DNA of 6,508 bases from Lachnospiraceae bacterium (lineage in GTDB: Bacteria; Bacillota_A; Clostridia; Lachnospirales; Lachnospiraceae), in NCBI GenBank assembly GCA_017614185.1, contig JAGACI010000063.1, forward strand, positions 1 through 6,508. The letters run 5' to 3'. The notes under the pieces were generated by a model that saw nothing but the letters and a program-made list of their open reading frames with translations, searched no databases and was not told where the DNA came from. Positions 1 through 5,276 of the stretch are shown here, one piece after another. How positions within the stretch are numbered: position 1 is the stretch's first letter; every line of letters starts with the position of its first letter. The translations under genes were made by a program, and so were the position numbers.

Positions 1-825
1 GAGTTCGTAGTGGCTTTCTCTGATGACGGAAAGGGCATTCAGGACGAGGACTTAATGCTTGATGCCATGTACCGCGCAAAGGCTCTTGGAAAGATTGTTG
101 TGGCTCATTGCGAAGTTAATGATCTCTTAAGAGGCGGATATATTCATGACGGAGTTTATGCCATGGAGCACGGACATAAGGGAATATGCTCAGAGAGTGA
201 GTGGAAAGAGATAGAAAGAGACGTAAGGCTTGCAAAGGAAAGCGGATGCGCTTATCACGTATGCCATATTTCCACCAAGGAAAGCGTAGATATAATAAGA
301 AGAGCAAAGGCTGACGGAGTGGATGTAACCTGTGAAACGGCTCCTCACTATCTTGTGATGGATGAATCGGACTTACAGGAAGACGGACGCTTTAAGATGA
401 ATCCTCCCGTAAGATCCAAGGAAGATCGGAAAGCCCTGATTGAGGGAATAAAAGACGGAACCATCGATATGATAGCAACGGACCATGCTCCCCACAGCGA
501 AGAGGAAAAATCAAAGGGGCTTGAGGGAAGCGCTTTCGGAATAGTCGGACTTGAAACAGCGTTCCCCGTTCTTTACACCAGACTGGTAAAAGAGAACGTG
601 ATCACACTTGAAAAACTGGTTGATTTGCTTGTGACTAATCCCATGAAGAGATTCGGTATTGAAGAAAACTATGACTATTCAATCTGGGATCTGGATGAGA
701 AGTTCACGGTTAACTCCAAAGACTTCCTCTCAAAAGGAAAAGCAACACCTTTTGAAGGCTGGGAGCTTTATGGCGTCAACAAGATGACGGTTTGCAACGG
801 AAAAGTGGTTTACAGTAATTTATAA
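1..825 (+). CDS. pyrC: Dihydroorotase PyrC (type I), 5'-truncated by the window edge
   Basis: Cytosolic zinc amidohydrolase that reversibly cyclises N-carbamoyl-L-aspartate to L-dihydroorotate, the third step of UMP synthesis. The frame is open from base 1, and its first residues (EFVVAFSDDG) are internal to the family. The GTG at position 10 is therefore not a start. About 150 N-terminal residues, including the DxHxH metal motif, lie upstream, given a usual length near 425-430. Counting from the first codon, the visible active-site residues are D9 in SDDG, H36 in VVAHCE, H89 in HVCHIST, N134 in MNPPVR (substrate loop), and D161 and H165 in TDHAPH. The spacings agree with the metal and substrate residues of Bacillus/Aquifex-type dihydroorotases. 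The C-terminus (GKVVYSNL) is a normal family end. It is the first visible gene of the pyr operon, 28 bp ahead of pyrK. The family assignment is very secure. Confidence 0.97.
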   Translation, partial: EFVVAFSDDGKGIQDEDLMLDAMYRAKALGKIVVAHCEVNDLLRGGYIHDGVYAMEHGHKGICSESEWKEIERDVRLAKESGCAYHVCHISTKESVDIIRRAKADGVDVTCETAPHYLVMDESDLQEDGRFKMNPPVRSKEDRKALIEGIKDGTIDMIATDHAPHSEEEKSKGLEGSAFGIVGLETAFPVLYTRLVKENVITLEKLVDLLVTNPMKRFGIEENYDYSIWDLDEKFTVNSKDFLSKGKATPFEGWELYGVNKMTVCNGKVVYSNL

Positions 826-853
826 GCAAAAATATATTGAACAGGAATAAAAA

Positions 854-1588
854 ATGAAAGACGTTTGGCTTACTGTGGAGGGAAATGCCCCTCTTACCAA
901 AGATGTGTATAAGATGACTCTTTACGGGGACTGTTCCGATATAACAGCACCCGGACAGTTCATAAACATAAAGATTGACGGGCTATATCTAAGACGCCCC
1001 ATATCGGTCTGTGACGTTAACTGGAACGAGCTTACCATTATATATAAGGTAGTCGGAAAGGGCACCGAGGCATTAAGCAAAATGAAAAAAGGCATGAAGC
1101 TTCTGGCATTAACGGGTCTTGGCAACGGTTATGACCTTAAAGATGCCGGCAAAAAGCCCCTTCTTATCGGTGGTGGAGTCGGAGTTCCCCCTCTTTATAA
1201 CCTTGCAAGAATGCTTCTTGAAAAAAAGATTAAGCCTACGGTTATACTTGGCTTTAACAAGAAGGAAGAGATATTCTACAAGAAAGAATTTGAAAAACTC
1301 GGATGCGAAGTAAAGGTGACCACGGTTGACGGAAGCGAAGGAGTAAAGGGCTTCGTTACCGATGCTTTTCCCGAGGATTACACATATACATACTGTTGCG
1401 GTCCCGAGCCTATGCTTAAAGCGGTATACAAAAAGGCTGTTACCGGAGGACAGTACTCATTTGAAGAGAGAATGGGATGCGGCTTTGGCGCATGCATGGG
1501 CTGCAGCTGCAAGACCATTACGGGATATAAGAGAATCTGTAAGGACGGACCGGTTCTTAGGAAGGAGGAAATCTTATGGGAAGATTAA
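854..1588 (+). CDS. pyrK: Dihydroorotate dehydrogenase B electron-transfer subunit PyrK
   Basis: Iron-sulfur flavoprotein subunit of class 1B dihydroorotate dehydrogenase. It passes electrons from the PyrD FMN through a [2Fe-2S] cluster and FAD to NAD+. The 244 residues, slightly shorter than the roughly 256-262 of Bacillus and Lactococcus homologues, show the ferredoxin-reductase-like order. First comes an FAD-binding barrel with RRPISV (47-52) and GKGTEAL (68-74). Next is the NAD-binding domain with LLIGGGVGVPPL (103-114) and CGPEPML (182-188). Last is a C-terminal cluster loop with C209, C214, C217 and C229, the CxxxxCxxC...C pattern of PyrK. The ATG at 854 is preceded by AGGA (843-846) at 7-nt spacing, and the N-terminus fits the family. 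The end overlaps pyrD, its partner subunit, by 13 bp. This is consistent with translational coupling. Confidence is high. Confidence 0.97.
   Translation: MKDVWLTVEGNAPLTKDVYKMTLYGDCSDITAPGQFINIKIDGLYLRRPISVCDVNWNELTIIYKVVGKGTEALSKMKKGMKLLALTGLGNGYDLKDAGKKPLLIGGGVGVPPLYNLARMLLEKKIKPTVILGFNKKEEIFYKKEFEKLGCEVKVTTVDGSEGVKGFVTDAFPEDYTYTYCCGPEPMLKAVYKKAVTGGQYSFEERMGCGFGACMGCSCKTITGYKRICKDGPVLRKEEILWED
1562..1570 (+). promoter_or_regulatory. Ribosome binding site of pyrD, inside the pyrK coding region
   Basis: AAGGAGGAA lies 5 nt before the ATG at 1576 and is a near-perfect Shine-Dalgarno match. It sits within the last codons of pyrK and fixes the pyrD start, so the two reading frames really do overlap by 13 bp. 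Confidence 0.85.
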
Positions 1589-2487
1589 GTGTTAACCTTT
1601 GCGGAATTGAACTTGATAACCCTGTGATTCCCGCCTCAGGTACATTCGGATACGGATACGAGTTTGCAGAGCTTTACGATATCAACTGCCTTGGCACATT
1701 CTCATTTAAGGGAACCACCAGAGAGCCTCACTTCGGAAACCCCACACCGAGAATCGCGGAGTGTACGAACGGACTTATCAATTCTATCGGGCTTCAGAAT
1801 CCCGGAGTTGAAAAGGTAATAAGCGAGGAACTTCCCAGGTTAAAGAAGTGTTTTAACAAGCCTGTAATGGCAAATGTAAGCGGTTTTGCCATAGAGGACT
1901 TTGCATATACATGCGAAAAGCTTGATAAGGAAGAACAGGTCGGATGGCTTGAAGTAAACGTCAGCTGCCCCAACGTTCACGGAGGCGGAATGGCTTTCGG
2001 AACAAGTCCCGAGACAGCCGCAAGCGTTGTTAAGGCTGTCAAAAAGGTTACCACAAAGCCTGTAATCATTAAGCTTTCACCCAATGTAACAGATATAGTA
2101 AGCATCGCAAAAGCCTGCGAGGAAGCAGGAGCGGACGGAATAAGCCTTATCAATACACTCCTTGGCATGAGGATAAATCTTAAAACGAGAAAGCCCATAG
2201 TTGCCAATAAGATGGGAGGTTTTTCAGGTCCTGCCATTTTCCCTGTTGCGGTGAGAATGGTTTATCAGGTAGCAAATGCGGTTAAGGTACCCGTTGTCGG
2301 AATGGGTGGCGTAACAAGCGCAGAAGATGTTATTGAGATGATGCTTGCCGGAGCAACGGCGGTTGAAGTCGGAGCAGCCAATCTTATTAATCCCATGATT
2401 TGCAAAGAGATTATTGAAAGCCTGCCGAAGACTTTGGATAAATACGGAATAGGTGATATTAAAGAGATAACAGGAGGAGTTAAGTAA
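1576..2487 (+). CDS. pyrD: Dihydroorotate dehydrogenase B catalytic subunit PyrD (class 1B)
   Basis: FMN-binding TIM-barrel subunit that oxidises dihydroorotate to orotate and hands electrons to PyrK, forming a cytosolic PyrD2-PyrK2 enzyme in this family. The length of 303 residues is normal. Visible motifs in order are PVIPASGTFGYG (16-27), SFKGTT (43-48) with the substrate/FMN lysine K47, and NGLINSIGLQNPG (65-77). These are followed by NVSCPNVHGGG (128-138) with catalytic base C131, IIKLSPN (164-170) with K166, GGFSGP (214-219), and the FMN-phosphate strand VVGMGGV (240-246). A cysteine base rather than serine, and the absence of an N-terminal membrane extension, exclude class 2 enzymes. 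Class 1B rather than 1A is supported by the adjoining pyrK. The start is set by a strong Shine-Dalgarno at 1562-1570. The stop codon shares one base with the pyrF start. Confidence 0.98.
   Translation: MGRLSVNLCGIELDNPVIPASGTFGYGYEFAELYDINCLGTFSFKGTTREPHFGNPTPRIAECTNGLINSIGLQNPGVEKVISEELPRLKKCFNKPVMANVSGFAIEDFAYTCEKLDKEEQVGWLEVNVSCPNVHGGGMAFGTSPETAASVVKAVKKVTTKPVIIKLSPNVTDIVSIAKACEEAGADGISLINTLLGMRINLKTRKPIVANKMGGFSGPAIFPVAVRMVYQVANAVKVPVVGMGGVTSAEDVIEMMLAGATAVEVGAANLINPMICKEIIESLPKTLDKYGIGDIKEITGGVK
2472..2477 (+). promoter_or_regulatory. Ribosome binding site of pyrF within the end of pyrD
   Basis: AGGAGG lies 9 nt before the ATG at 2487. It is embedded in the last codons of pyrD, and the junction reads TAATG, where the pyrD stop and pyrF start share one A. 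This arrangement favours termination-reinitiation coupling. Confidence 0.8.
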
Positions 2488-3185
2488 TGGGAAGAGACGT
2501 AATCGTAGCATGCGATTTTTCAAGTGCGGAAGATACCTTTAAATTCCTTGACAGATTTACAGGAAGAAAGCCCTTTGTCAAAATCGGTATGGAGCTTTAC
2601 TACGCAGAGGGACCTTCAATTGTTAAGGAGATAAAGAAGAGAGGACATAAGATTTTCCTTGATCTTAAGCTCCACGACATACCAAACACCGTTAAGAAGG
2701 CAATGAGCGTTCTTTCAAACCTCGATGTCGATATCTGTAACCTTCACGCTGCAGGAACAACAGCAATGATGCAGGCTGCAATCGAGGGACTTACAAGAGC
2801 GGACGGAACAAGGCCTTTGCTTATTGCGGTAACTCAGCTTACTTCAACAGACCAGGAGGCAATGGAGAGAGACCTTCTTATAAACAAGCCCATTGACGAG
2901 GTCGTAATGCATTATGCACTTACTGCCAAGAACGCAGGCCTTGACGGAGTGGTTTGCTCACCCCTTGAAGCAGGAAAGGTTCACGATACCTGCGGCAAGA
3001 ATTTCCTTACGGTAACACCCGGAATCAGATTTGCAGACGGCGACAAGGGAGACCAGAAGAGAGTTATGACTCCTGCCGATGCAAAGGAAATCGGTTCCGA
3101 TTACATAGTAGTCGGACGCCCCATTACGGCAGCAGAGGATCCCGTTGCCGCATATGAGAGATGCGTCAGAGAGTTTTGTGATTAG
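2487..3185 (+). CDS. pyrF: Orotidine 5'-phosphate decarboxylase PyrF
   Basis: Cofactor-independent TIM-barrel enzyme that decarboxylates OMP to UMP, the last step of the pathway. At 232 residues it is the short, single-domain bacterial type, as in Bacillus (about 239). Diagnostic residues are D10 in VACDFS, K32 in VKIGMELY, and the catalytic DxKxxD signature in FLDLKLHDIPNTV, with D59, K61 and D64. With K32 these form the Lys-Asp-Lys-Asp array. Phosphate-binding elements follow: TPGIR (177-181), Q190, and VVGRPI (208-213). The M-G-R-D-V start is supported by the AGGAGG at 2472-2477 and the TAATG junction with pyrD. An 11-bp gap leads to pyrE, the enzyme that supplies its substrate. No missing or altered catalytic residue was seen. 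Confidence 0.98.
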   Translation: MGRDVIVACDFSSAEDTFKFLDRFTGRKPFVKIGMELYYAEGPSIVKEIKKRGHKIFLDLKLHDIPNTVKKAMSVLSNLDVDICNLHAAGTTAMMQAAIEGLTRADGTRPLLIAVTQLTSTDQEAMERDLLINKPIDEVVMHYALTAKNAGLDGVVCSPLEAGKVHDTCGKNFLTVTPGIRFADGDKGDQKRVMTPADAKEIGSDYIVVGRPITAAEDPVAAYERCVREFCD

Positions 3186-3196
3186 AGGAGAGCGAC

Positions 3197-3832
3197 ATGG
3201 AATTAAAAGAACAGATAGCAAAAGACTTATTAAAGATTAAAGCGGTTTTTTTCAGACCAGACGAACCCTTTACATGGGCAAGCGGAATCAAGAGCCCTGT
3301 ATACTGTGACAACCGTCTCACACTCACAGCTCCCGAAGTAAGAGATGATGTTGAGAACGGACTTGTAACACTTATCAAGGAAAATTATCCCGATGCTGAA
3401 GTCCTTATGGGAACATCAACAGCCGGTATCGCACATGCTGCCATCTGCGGTCATATCTTAAAGATGCCCATGGGCTATGTTCGCTCCGGTGCAAAGGATC
3501 ACGGAAGAGGAAACCAGATAGAGGGAAAACTTGAGAAGGGCCAGAAGGTAGTTGTTGTCGAGGACCTTATCTCTACAGGCGGAAGCGTTATCGAAGTAGT
3601 AAATGTGCTTAGAGAAGCAGGTGCTGATGTACTCGGCGTAGTTTCCATCTTTACATACGGAATGAAAAAGGGCCTTGAGAGACTTGAGGAAGCAAAGGTT
3701 AAAAACATTTCGCTTACAAACTTTGACTGCATAGCAGAAGTTGCGGCAAAGGAAGGATATATCGCAGAAGCCGATATCGAAAGACTTATCGCATTCAGAA
3801 ACAACCCTTCTGATGAGAGCTGGATAAAATAA
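3197..3832 (+). CDS. pyrE: Orotate phosphoribosyltransferase PyrE
   Basis: Cytosolic type I phosphoribosyltransferase that joins orotate to PRPP, giving OMP and pyrophosphate. The length of 211 residues is typical. Visible motifs are [16 protein letters not shown] (25-40), the orotate/PRPP entrance; [10 protein letters not shown] (72-81); and the mobile catalytic loop [17 protein letters not shown] (94-110) with R96, K100 and H102. The PRPP-binding signature [14 protein letters not shown] (118-131) has the adjacent acidic pair E122-D123. The loop is of the Bacillus RSxxKxHG form rather than the enterobacterial RKxxKDHG form. A Shine-Dalgarno GAGGAG (3185-3190) sits 6 nt before the ATG and overlaps the last base of the pyrF stop. 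The next gene, pyrB, begins 11 bp after the stop. Confidence 0.98.
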   Translation: MELKEQIAKDLLKIKAVFFRPDEPFTWASGIKSPVYCDNRLTLTAPEVRDDVENGLVTLIKENYPDAEVLMGTSTAGIAHAAICGHILKMPMGYVRSGAKDHGRGNQIEGKLEKGQKVVVVEDLISTGGSVIEVVNVLREAGADVLGVVSIFTYGMKKGLERLEEAKVKNISLTNFDCIAEVAAKEGYIAEADIERLIAFRNNPSDESWIK

Positions 3833-3843
3833 GGAGACAAACA

Positions 3844-4767
3844 ATGAGAAGTGTAATCGACATTACCGATTTAAGCACAAAGGAGCTTGATGATCTTATT
3901 GCGGTTGCAAGAGACATAATTGCCAATCCCGACAAATACGCTCATGTTTGTGACAGAAAGAAGCTTGCGACTCTTTTCTTCGAGCCTTCGACGAGAACGA
4001 GACTTAGCTTCGAGGCAGCAATGTATGAGCTTGGCGGTCATGTAATCTCTGTTCCGGATGCAGGTTCATCCTCAGCTTCAAAGGGCGAGAGCGTATCGGA
4101 TACCGCAAGAGTGGTAAGCTGCTATGCTGATATCATAGCAATGAGACATCCCAAGGAAGGCGCTGCTCTTGTTGCAGCCAACAAGGCAACTGTTCCCGTT
4201 ATTAACGCAGGTGACGGCGGACACTGCCATCCCACACAGACTCTTGCAGATTTACTTACCATTGAACTTGAGAAAAACAGACTTGGAAACTTAACCGTCG
4301 GATTCTGCGGTGACCTTAAGTTTGGACGTACCGTTCACTCTCTTATAAATGCTTTATCAAGATATGAGGGTAACAAGTTCGTGCTTATCTCTCCCGAAGA
4401 GTTAAAGCTTCCAAGCTATGTAAAAAAGGACGCAATCAAGTCAAAAGGAATTCCTTACGAGCAGACAACAGATCTCGAAGGAGCGCTTCCCGAACTTGAT
4501 ATTCTCTACATGACAAGGGTTCAGAGAGAGCGATTCTTTAACGAAGAGGATTACTTAAGACTTAAAGACAGCTACATCTTAACACCCGAGAAGCTTAAGA
4601 AAGCCAAGGATGACCTTGCAATTCTCCATCCGCTTCCGAGAGTTAACGAAATAAGCGTAGCCGTTGATGACGATCCGAGAGCATGCTACTTTAAGCAGGT
4701 AGAAAACGGCAAGTACATGAGAATGGCACTCATTCTCAAGTTGTTAAAGGAGGCAGGTACTCTATGA
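3844..4767 (+). CDS. pyrB: Aspartate carbamoyltransferase catalytic chain PyrB
   Basis: Catalytic chain that transfers the carbamoyl group from carbamoyl phosphate to aspartate, the committed pathway step. The 307 residues are close to the E. coli chain (about 311). Carbamoyl-phosphate contacts are visible in [13 protein letters not shown] (45-57). SSASKGES (76-83) carries K80, equivalent to the loop lysine that reaches into the neighbouring active site. Further motifs are [11 protein letters not shown] (129-139), [12 protein letters not shown] (156-167), the aspartate-binding TRVQRERF (224-231) and HPLPR (262-266). Presence of pyrI immediately downstream predicts the allosteric dodecameric (c6r6) enzyme rather than the unregulated Bacillus trimer. 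AGGAG (3832-3836) is 7 nt before the ATG. The stop overlaps the pyrI start as ATGA. Ornithine carbamoyltransferase is excluded by the aspartate loop and by context. Confidence 0.98.
   Translation: MRSVIDITDLSTKELDDLIAVARDIIANPDKYAHVCDRKKLATLFFEPSTRTRLSFEAAMYELGGHVISVPDAGSSSASKGESVSDTARVVSCYADIIAMRHPKEGAALVAANKATVPVINAGDGGHCHPTQTLADLLTIELEKNRLGNLTVGFCGDLKFGRTVHSLINALSRYEGNKFVLISPEELKLPSYVKKDAIKSKGIPYEQTTDLEGALPELDILYMTRVQRERFFNEEDYLRLKDSYILTPEKLKKAKDDLAILHPLPRVNEISVAVDDDPRACYFKQVENGKYMRMALILKLLKEAGTL
4748..4753 (+). promoter_or_regulatory. Ribosome binding site of pyrI within the end of pyrB
   Basis: AGGAGG lies 10 nt before the ATG at 4764, inside the last codons of pyrB. With the 4-bp ATGA overlap it supports coupled translation of the two aspartate transcarbamoylase chains. 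Confidence 0.8.
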
Positions 4768-5180
4768 ATATAGATTCAATCCATAACGGCGTCGTAATCG
4801 ACCATATAACAGCAGGAAAGTGCTTTGAACTCTATGAGATGCTTAATCTCGGTGAGCTTGATTACCCTGTGGCTCTTATCAAAAATGTTGAAAGCAAGAA
4901 GATGGGCAGAAAAGATATCATAAAGGTTGATGCCGATATCGAGTTAAACCTTGACGTTATCGGTTTTGCAGAGCCCGGTGCGACAGTTAACATCATTAAG
5001 AATGAGAAACTTGTGGAAAAGAAGGTGCTTGAATTACCCGAGAAGTTAACAAATGTAATCAAGTGCAAAAACCCCCGTTGCATTACATCCACAGAGCAGG
5101 AGCTTCCTCACATCTTTACCCTTACAGACAGAGAGAACAAGGTTTACAGATGTGCATATTGTGAAACAAAAGCCCAATAA
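4764..5180 (+). CDS. pyrI: Aspartate carbamoyltransferase regulatory chain PyrI
   Basis: Non-catalytic chain that binds nucleotide effectors and, through a structural zinc site, holds PyrB trimers together in the allosteric holoenzyme. The N-terminal allosteric domain begins NGVVIDHI (8-15); D13-H14 correspond to D19-H20 of the E. coli chain. [10 protein letters not shown] (47-56) carries K54, matching K60, and K86 aligns with K94 eight residues before the shared LPE (91-93) register. The C-terminal zinc domain has C101, C106, C130 and C133 in the CxxxxC...CxxC pattern. At 138 residues it is about 15 shorter than E. coli PyrI (about 153), having a shorter N-terminus and lacking most of the tail after the last cysteine pair. 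Retention of nucleotide-contacting residues suggests that feedback control survives, which is inference. It is the last gene of the operon. Confidence 0.96.
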   Translation: MNIDSIHNGVVIDHITAGKCFELYEMLNLGELDYPVALIKNVESKKMGRKDIIKVDADIELNLDVIGFAEPGATVNIIKNEKLVEKKVLELPEKLTNVIKCKNPRCITSTEQELPHIFTLTDRENKVYRCAYCETKAQ

Positions 5181-5197
5181 TTTAAGGCAATCTTAAA
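5181..5197 (+). repeat. Small inverted repeat directly after the pyrI stop
   Basis: TTTAAG (5181-5186) and CTTAAA (5192-5197) form a perfect 6-bp AT-rich stem around GCAAT. No T-run follows, so it is a poor terminator by itself. It may help protect the 3' end of the pyr transcript, or it may be chance in AT-rich spacer DNA. Confidence 0.3.
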
Positions 5198-5205
5198 GAA
5201 ATTTG

Positions 5206-5222
5206 TCTACTTTATTAGTAGA
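5206..5222. repeat. Inverted repeat overlapping the candidate -35 region
   Basis: TCTACT (5206-5211) and AGTAGA (5217-5222) are perfect complements around TTATT. The right arm overlaps the candidate -35 element of the downstream promoter (5219-5224), where a repressor operator could sit. There is no T-run, so it is not a terminator. The short length means chance occurrence is quite possible. Confidence 0.35.
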
Positions 5223-5247
5223 AACAGCCCAAAATATGTGTTATTAT
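5219..5247 (+). promoter_or_regulatory. Candidate extended -10 promoter for the LTA synthase-like gene
   Basis: TATTAT (5242-5247) matches TATAAT at five of six positions. It is preceded by TG at 5239-5240 with one intervening base, giving an extended -10 element. A weak -35, TAGAAA (5219-5224, four of six matches), lies exactly 17 bp upstream. The expected start point, around 5253-5255, falls inside the 5' arm of the hairpin at 5248-5271. It would leave a leader of only about 22-24 nt before the ATG at 5277. This is prediction from sequence alone. Confidence 0.5.
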
Positions 5248-5276
5248 ACCTTCGGCGTAAAAGCCGGAGGTTTTTT
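5248..5276 (+). terminator. Intrinsic terminator of the pyr operon, overlapping the downstream ribosome binding site
   Basis: ACCTTCGGC (5248-5256) pairs with GCCGGAGGT (5263-5271) through nine base pairs, including one T-G wobble (5252 with 5267), around the loop GTAAAA. The stem is followed by the rest of a six-T run (5271-5276), the form of a Rho-independent terminator, 67 bp after the pyrI stop. The 3' arm contains GGAGG (5266-5270), the ribosome binding site of the next gene, whose ATG follows the T-run directly. The hairpin could therefore terminate, block translation, or do both. The U-run is modest, so some read-through is likely. Confidence 0.75.
5266..5270 (+). promoter_or_regulatory. 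Ribosome binding site of the LTA synthase-like gene, buried in the hairpin stem
   Basis: GGAGG lies 6 nt (all T) before the ATG at 5277. It is the only good Shine-Dalgarno near the start. All five bases are paired in the predicted hairpin (5248-5271), so any transcript carrying the full stem would have this site masked. Confidence 0.7.

Noticed and set aside
10..825. GTG at position 10 as the true pyrC start
   Set aside because: The frame is open to base 1 and the residues before it (EFV) continue the conserved strand leading into SDDG. The N-terminal third with the DxHxH motif is missing, so the gene starts outside the window.
826..853. PyrR-type attenuator or riboswitch between pyr genes
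   Set aside because: Internal gaps are only 28, 11 and 11 bp, too short for an antiterminator/terminator pair. Any such element would be upstream of the window.
1362..1595. A 77-codon + strand frame inside pyrK
   Set aside because: It is an out-of-frame reading of the PyrK cysteine loop region with no ribosome binding site and no family resemblance.
2224..2523. Antisense open frame of 99 codons spanning the pyrD/pyrF junction
   Set aside because: It overlaps two conserved genes on the other strand and its product resembles no family I know.
3458..3844. Antisense open frame of 128 codons opposite pyrE
   Set aside because: It lies wholly opposite a strongly conserved gene, has no recognisable motif, and is composed as expected from the complement of pyrE. 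It is a shadow frame.
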